A stretch of DNA of 13,482 nucleotides, taken from the NCBI GenBank assembly GCA_030042915.1, contig JASHYS010000470.1, positions 1 to 13,482 of the forward strand, read 5' to 3'. A program made the translations under genes and the position numbers. Of this stretch, positions 6,516 to 13,482 are shown piece after piece; the first letter of the stretch is position 1; every line of letters starts with the position of its first letter. A model generated the notes under the pieces. That model was not told the DNA's origin. It saw only the letters and a list, made by a program, of their open reading frames with translations, and made no database searches. The stretch comes from Acidobacteriaceae bacterium. Lineage in GTDB: Bacteria; Acidobacteriota; Terriglobia; Terriglobales; Acidobacteriaceae.

Positions 6516-8834
6516 ATGAAACGATTGGTCTCTGCGGCTGCCATTTTGCTTTCAGCGTTTCCCGTGACGCGAGCGGCTACCCCTGCCCCCCTGACCACCC
6601 TGCGCGCAGTTGCCGCCCTGACCAACGCCGAGGCCAGCCAACACCAGCCTGTCTTCTTCGAAGCGACGGTTACCTACTACAGAGGCTATGAAAGAAACCT
6701 GTTCGTCCAGGACGGCGGCGACGCCATCTATGTTGATGCTCCCAGCACTCTGAACCTCGTACCCGGCGACCGTGTCGTGGTGCGGGGAACCACGCACGCA
6801 AGCTTCCGCCCCTATGTGGAAAGCAATGACATCACGCGCGTGGGTCACGGCGCGTTGCCTATTCCGCTGCGGCCTACGTTCGAGCAGATGGTGCGGGCCG
6901 AGACCGATTGCAAGTACGTCACCGTTCGCGCGCGTGTCCGCTCCGACGACCTGGCCCCGAGCCCGGCTTCCGGGACCCCGACGCTTTTTTTGCAGATGTT
7001 CGTGGATGGAGGAGAGGTGGACGCGAACGTCGACAGCGCCAATGAGAATGACCTCAAGGGCCTGCTCGACGCCGAGGTCGAAGTCACGGGCGTAGCATCG
7101 GAACACTTCGATAACAAGATGCAGCAAACCGGCATTCTGCTCAACGTGGGGTCGATGACCGGCATCAAGATTCTCAAGCGCGCCGGTTCCGACCCCTGGA
7201 TGTTGCCGGTTACGCCGATGGACCGGGTGATTGAGGGCTACCGGCCAGTGGAAGACTCGCAGCGGCTGCGCGTTGAAGGGACCATCACCTATTATGAGCC
7301 GGGAGTGGCCCTGGTATTGCAGGACGGCCCTAAAAGCCTCTGGATCGCGACCGAAAATTACGGCCCCTTGCGCATTGGCGATCGTGCCAGCGCCATTGGA
7401 TTTCCGGATGTACAGAATGGTTTCCTCACTCTGACGCGCAGCGAAGTCCGCGACACTTTGGTTCAGGCTCCAGTGAATCCCTCGCTGTTCACGTGGCGCG
7501 ACCTCGCCCTGGGCGGTAACAACGCCGCGAGTCACAGCTTCGATCTTGTATCCATTGAGGGCCAGGTGGTTGCCCAGGTGCGTCTCGCCACGCAGGATGA
7601 ATATGTTCTGGAGCACGGCGGGTATCTCTTTTCAGCCATCCTGCGTCACCCTAAACCGTTGAATCACTCTGCGCTCCCCCCCCTGAAGCAGGTTCCTCCC
7701 GGCTCGCGCATTCGTGTCACCGGCATTTGCATGCTCACCGACGCAAACCCTTTCAACGGCGAAGTGCCCTTCAACATCCTGATGCGCAGCGACAACGATA
7801 TCCAGATTGCCGACCGTCCGCCCTGGCTGAACATTAGTCACGTTACGGAGTTGGCAACTTTGCTTCTTTTGCTGGCTCTGCTGCTTGGTGCGCGAGGCTG
7901 GCTGCTGGAGCTGAAAACACGCCGCCAGATCGTTTCGCTGGCTTATGTTGAGCAACGCCGTAGCAAAATTCTGGAAGACATCAATCACTCGAAACCGTTA
8001 GCTCCGATTCTTGACCGGATCACGGAGCTGGTATCGATGCGCCTGAATGGAGCGCCCTGCTGGTGTCAGGTTGCCGATGGAGCTATAGTCGGGAACCGCC
8101 CCCAGCGTCTCGAGTCCGACTCGCTGCGCACCGCCGAGCAACCGATTGAATCGCGTTCCGGCCCACCGCACGGCTGCATCTATGCCGCATTTAACGCCCG
8201 CACCAAATCACACCGCGTAGAGAAGGAGGCGCTGGCAATGGCTGCCGAATTGGCCACACTGGCCATTGAAACCTCCCACCTCTACTCCGACCTGGTGCAC
8301 CGCTCCGAGTTCGATCTGCTCACGGATGTGCAGAATCGTTTTGCCATGGAGAAGACGCTGAACGCGATGATGATCGATGCGCGCCAGTCGTCAGGCAAGT
8401 TTGGGGTCATTTTCGTGGACCTCAACGAATTCAAGCAGGTGAACGATCTCCATGGCCACCTGGTGGGCGACCGGTACTTGCAGGAGGCGGCGCAGCGCAT
8501 GAAACATCAACTGCGGCCCGGCGATACCCTGGCGCGGCTGGGCGGAGACGAGTTCGCGGCGTTGATCCCTGACGTGCACAATCGCGCACAGGTGGAGGAG
8601 ATCGCCGCCCGCCTGGAACGCTGCTTCGATAAACCATTTCTGGGGGATGGGTTCGTGCTTAGAGGCTCGGCCAGCGTGGGCGTGGCCCTTTACCCTGAGG
8701 ACGCGGCTTCAGCCGACAGCCTGATGCACGCCGCCGATGCCGCTATGTACGTAGCCAAGTACACCCGGTCGGGCAAGAGCCACACAGTGGAAGTTCTGCC
8801 CGACGACGCCTTAACGCGGAGGGGCAGCCGTTAA
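6516..8834 (+). CDS. Membrane diguanylate cyclase (GGDEF) with periplasmic OB-like repeats
   Basis: This enzyme makes the second messenger c-di-GMP from two GTP. Counting from ATG 6516 (772 aa): signal peptide 1-21 (MKRLVSAAAILLSAF); a periplasmic region of about 22-440; one membrane span at about 443-465; a weak GAF-like segment at about 485-590; a GGDEF domain at about 595-760. The active site GGDEF (676-680) is intact, and RPGD at 667-670, exactly five residues ahead, matches the RxxD product-inhibition site. D635 in VDLNEF fits the metal-binding position. The periplasmic part has about four beta-rich OB-like units (45-110, 132-220, 248-312, 340-432), two with the pattern TYY...LxxQD...GDR. 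A TTG at 6492 would add eight residues before the signal peptide, so ATG 6516 is preferred. The gene is divergent from arginase and convergent with rpoC. The signal sensed is unknown. Confidence 0.9.
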   Translation: MKRLVSAAAILLSAFPVTRAATPAPLTTLRAVAALTNAEASQHQPVFFEATVTYYRGYERNLFVQDGGDAIYVDAPSTLNLVPGDRVVVRGTTHASFRPYVESNDITRVGHGALPIPLRPTFEQMVRAETDCKYVTVRARVRSDDLAPSPASGTPTLFLQMFVDGGEVDANVDSANENDLKGLLDAEVEVTGVASEHFDNKMQQTGILLNVGSMTGIKILKRAGSDPWMLPVTPMDRVIEGYRPVEDSQRLRVEGTITYYEPGVALVLQDGPKSLWIATENYGPLRIGDRASAIGFPDVQNGFLTLTRSEVRDTLVQAPVNPSLFTWRDLALGGNNAASHSFDLVSIEGQVVAQVRLATQDEYVLEHGGYLFSAILRHPKPLNHSALPPLKQVPPGSRIRVTGICMLTDANPFNGEVPFNILMRSDNDIQIADRPPWLNISHVTELATLLLLLALLLGARGWLLELKTRRQIVSLAYVEQRRSKILEDINHSKPLAPILDRITELVSMRLNGAPCWCQVADGAIVGNRPQRLESDSLRTAEQPIESRSGPPHGCIYAAFNARTKSHRVEKEALAMAAELATLAIETSHLYSDLVHRSEFDLLTDVQNRFAMEKTLNAMMIDARQSSGKFGVIFVDLNEFKQVNDLHGHLVGDRYLQEAAQRMKHQLRPGDTLARLGGDEFAALIPDVHNRAQVEEIAARLERCFDKPFLGDGFVLRGSASVGVALYPEDAASADSLMHAADAAMYVAKYTRSGKSHTVEVLPDDALTRRGSR

Positions 8835-8850
8835 GCAAAGAGCTTTTGCT
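8834..8850 (+). terminator. Small stem-loop after the cyclase gene
   Basis: AGCAAA (8834-8839) and TTTGCT (8845-8850) form a 6-bp stem with a 5-nt loop, overlapping the last base of the stop codon. No T-run follows; the stronger hairpin at 8908-8930 may serve this gene as well. Confidence 0.25.
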
Positions 8851-8903
8851 CCCAGTCCGCCCCTGCTGTGCAACCCCCGATTTGGCATTCCAATTCTGCA
8901 GGC

Positions 8904-8930
8904 AAAAAGGCCCGGCATTTCGCCGGGCCT
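8904..8930 (-). terminator. Intrinsic terminator of the rpoBC operon
   Basis: AGGCCCGGC (8908-8916) and GCCGGGCCT (8922-8930) form a perfect 9-bp stem with a 5-nt loop. Read on the minus strand the stem runs into a T-run (8908-8904), the standard intrinsic terminator form, 38 bp after the rpoC stop. On the plus strand only AGTTTG follows, so any effect on the convergent cyclase transcript would be weaker. Confidence 0.9.
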
Positions 8931-8967
8931 AGTTTGATGACTAACATCTGAGGACTGACAACCGTCG

Positions 8968-13158
<4,191 letters not shown>

Positions 13159-13163
13159 GGTAA

Positions 13164-13169
13164 CCCTCC
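13164..13169 (-). promoter_or_regulatory. Ribosome binding site of rpoC
   Basis: CCCTCC here reads GGAGGG on the coding strand and ends 5 nt before the TTG start codon. It is the only good site near the start and supports TTG initiation; no in-frame ATG was seen in the codons just upstream. Confidence 0.75.
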
Positions 13170-13175
13170 GGTTCC

Positions 13176-13210
13176 CAGCTGCTAGCTTCCAGCTACTAGC
13201 TGCCAGCTCT
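13176..13210. repeat. 7-bp tandem array A (YAGCTNY), five units
   Basis: The units CAGCTGC, TAGCTTC, CAGCTAC, TAGCTGC and CAGCTCT follow one another without gaps. AGCT recurs at 13177, 13184, 13191, 13198 and 13205, exactly every 7 bp. The array begins 7 bp from the rpoC ribosome site. Confidence 0.8.
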
Positions 13211-13322
13211 TGCTTCCCGGGCTTGGGAAGCGGTTCACTTTTCGGTGGAACGTGCCCGCTTAAGAAACGGCCTGCACATTCCGTAAACTCTGCATTGCCT
13301 CGGCTGCCGGCTCAGCCACGAT

Positions 13323-13357
13323 GAAGCTAAAGGCTGGAAGCCAACAGCTGGAGGCTG
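13323..13357. repeat. 7-bp tandem array B, five units, inverted relative to A
   Basis: On the minus strand the units read CAGCCTC, CAGCTGT, TGGCTTC, CAGCCTT and TAGCTTC, again with exact 7-bp period. The array starts 5 bp after the rpoB stop. GCTGGAAGCCAACAGCTG (13333-13350) matches the reverse complement of 13176-13193 in array A at 16 of 18 positions. Confidence 0.75.
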
Positions 13358-13361
13358 TGCT

Positions 13362-13482
13362 TCAATCCGCCACCGCCGCCACTTCCGGCGCCGGGGCCTT
13401 CTTGGCTATATCCGCGCGCTTGATCAACTCCACGTCAAGGCACAGCGACTGCAGCTCGCGGATAAGCACGTTGAACGATTCC
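13362..13482 (-). CDS. rpoB: DNA-directed RNA polymerase subunit beta, partial (last 39 residues)
   Basis: The C-terminal end of RpoB is read on the minus strand: ESFNVLIRELQSLCLDVELI, the near-invariant terminal motif of the subunit, then a short Ala/Pro-rich tail (KRADIAKKAPAPEVAAVAD) and TGA. The 5' part lies outside the window. It is immediately upstream of rpoC in the standard rpoBC order, with a longer gap than usual. Confidence 0.95.
   Translation of the reverse strand, partial: ESFNVLIRELQSLCLDVELIKRADIAKKAPAPEVAAVAD

Larger units (their letters stand above)
13159..13361. other. rpoB-rpoC intergenic region with inverted 7-bp arrays
   Basis: The two genes are 203 bp apart. The gap is framed by two 7-bp arrays in opposite orientation (13176-13210 and 13323-13357). 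Between them lie CTTCCC (13213-13218) / GGGAAG (13225-13230), a perfect 6-bp stem with a 6-nt loop, and a bulged GTTCAC/GTGGAAC pair near 13233-13251. No coding frame is supported and no T-run follows a stem, so read-through into rpoC is expected. Confidence 0.6.

Overview
The window looks like a chromosomal segment of a soil acidobacterium (class Terriglobia in the broad sense). The main evidence is a TIGR03435-family secreted protein at 2346-3116, a family strongly expanded in Acidobacteria. The rpoB-rpoC order, an RpoC with an E. coli-like SI3 insertion, the GC-rich codon use and the many short repeats between genes agree with this. The assignment is an inference from recognised families; no database search was run.

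Layout. 1-646 (-): 5' part of an AraC-family regulator with the AraC_N ligand domain, cut by the window edge. It is divergent from 834-1829 (+), an aldo/keto reductase, and 1857-2240 (+), a DUF2255 protein. The 187-bp divergent region holds spaced repeats that could be operators. 2346-3116 (+): exported TIGR03435 protein. 3141-3653 (-): small single-span membrane protein of unknown function. 3864-5117 (-): D-alanine--D-alanine ligase carrying two in-frame insertions. 5174-6163 (-): arginase, 56 bp upstream of ddl and probably co-transcribed with it. 6164-6515: a 352-bp divergent noncoding region rich in inverted repeats. 6516-8834 (+): membrane diguanylate cyclase with a large periplasmic region. 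8904-8930: an intrinsic terminator between the convergent cyclase and RNA polymerase genes. 8968-13158 (-): complete rpoC. 13362-13482 (-): the last 39 codons of rpoB.

How the genes work together. The regulator, reductase and DUF2255 gene form a plausible carbonyl-response cassette, similar in plan to YqhC with YqhD/DkgA of E. coli. Arginase and Ddl link arginine catabolism and peptidoglycan precursor synthesis only by position. The cyclase makes c-di-GMP and has both an intact GGDEF motif and an RxxD inhibitory site. rpoB and rpoC are the core transcription operon.

No defence system, CRISPR array, prophage, transposase, tRNA or rRNA is visible. The most unusual signals are noncoding. Degenerate arrays with an exact 7-bp period (consensus near YAGSYNY) sit in the 3654-3863 gap and twice, inverted, in the rpoB-rpoC gap, where they can form an 18-bp RNA stem. 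Palindromic or repeated GC-rich segments are inserted in frame in ddl. The leader of the cyclase gene has mutually exclusive pairings.
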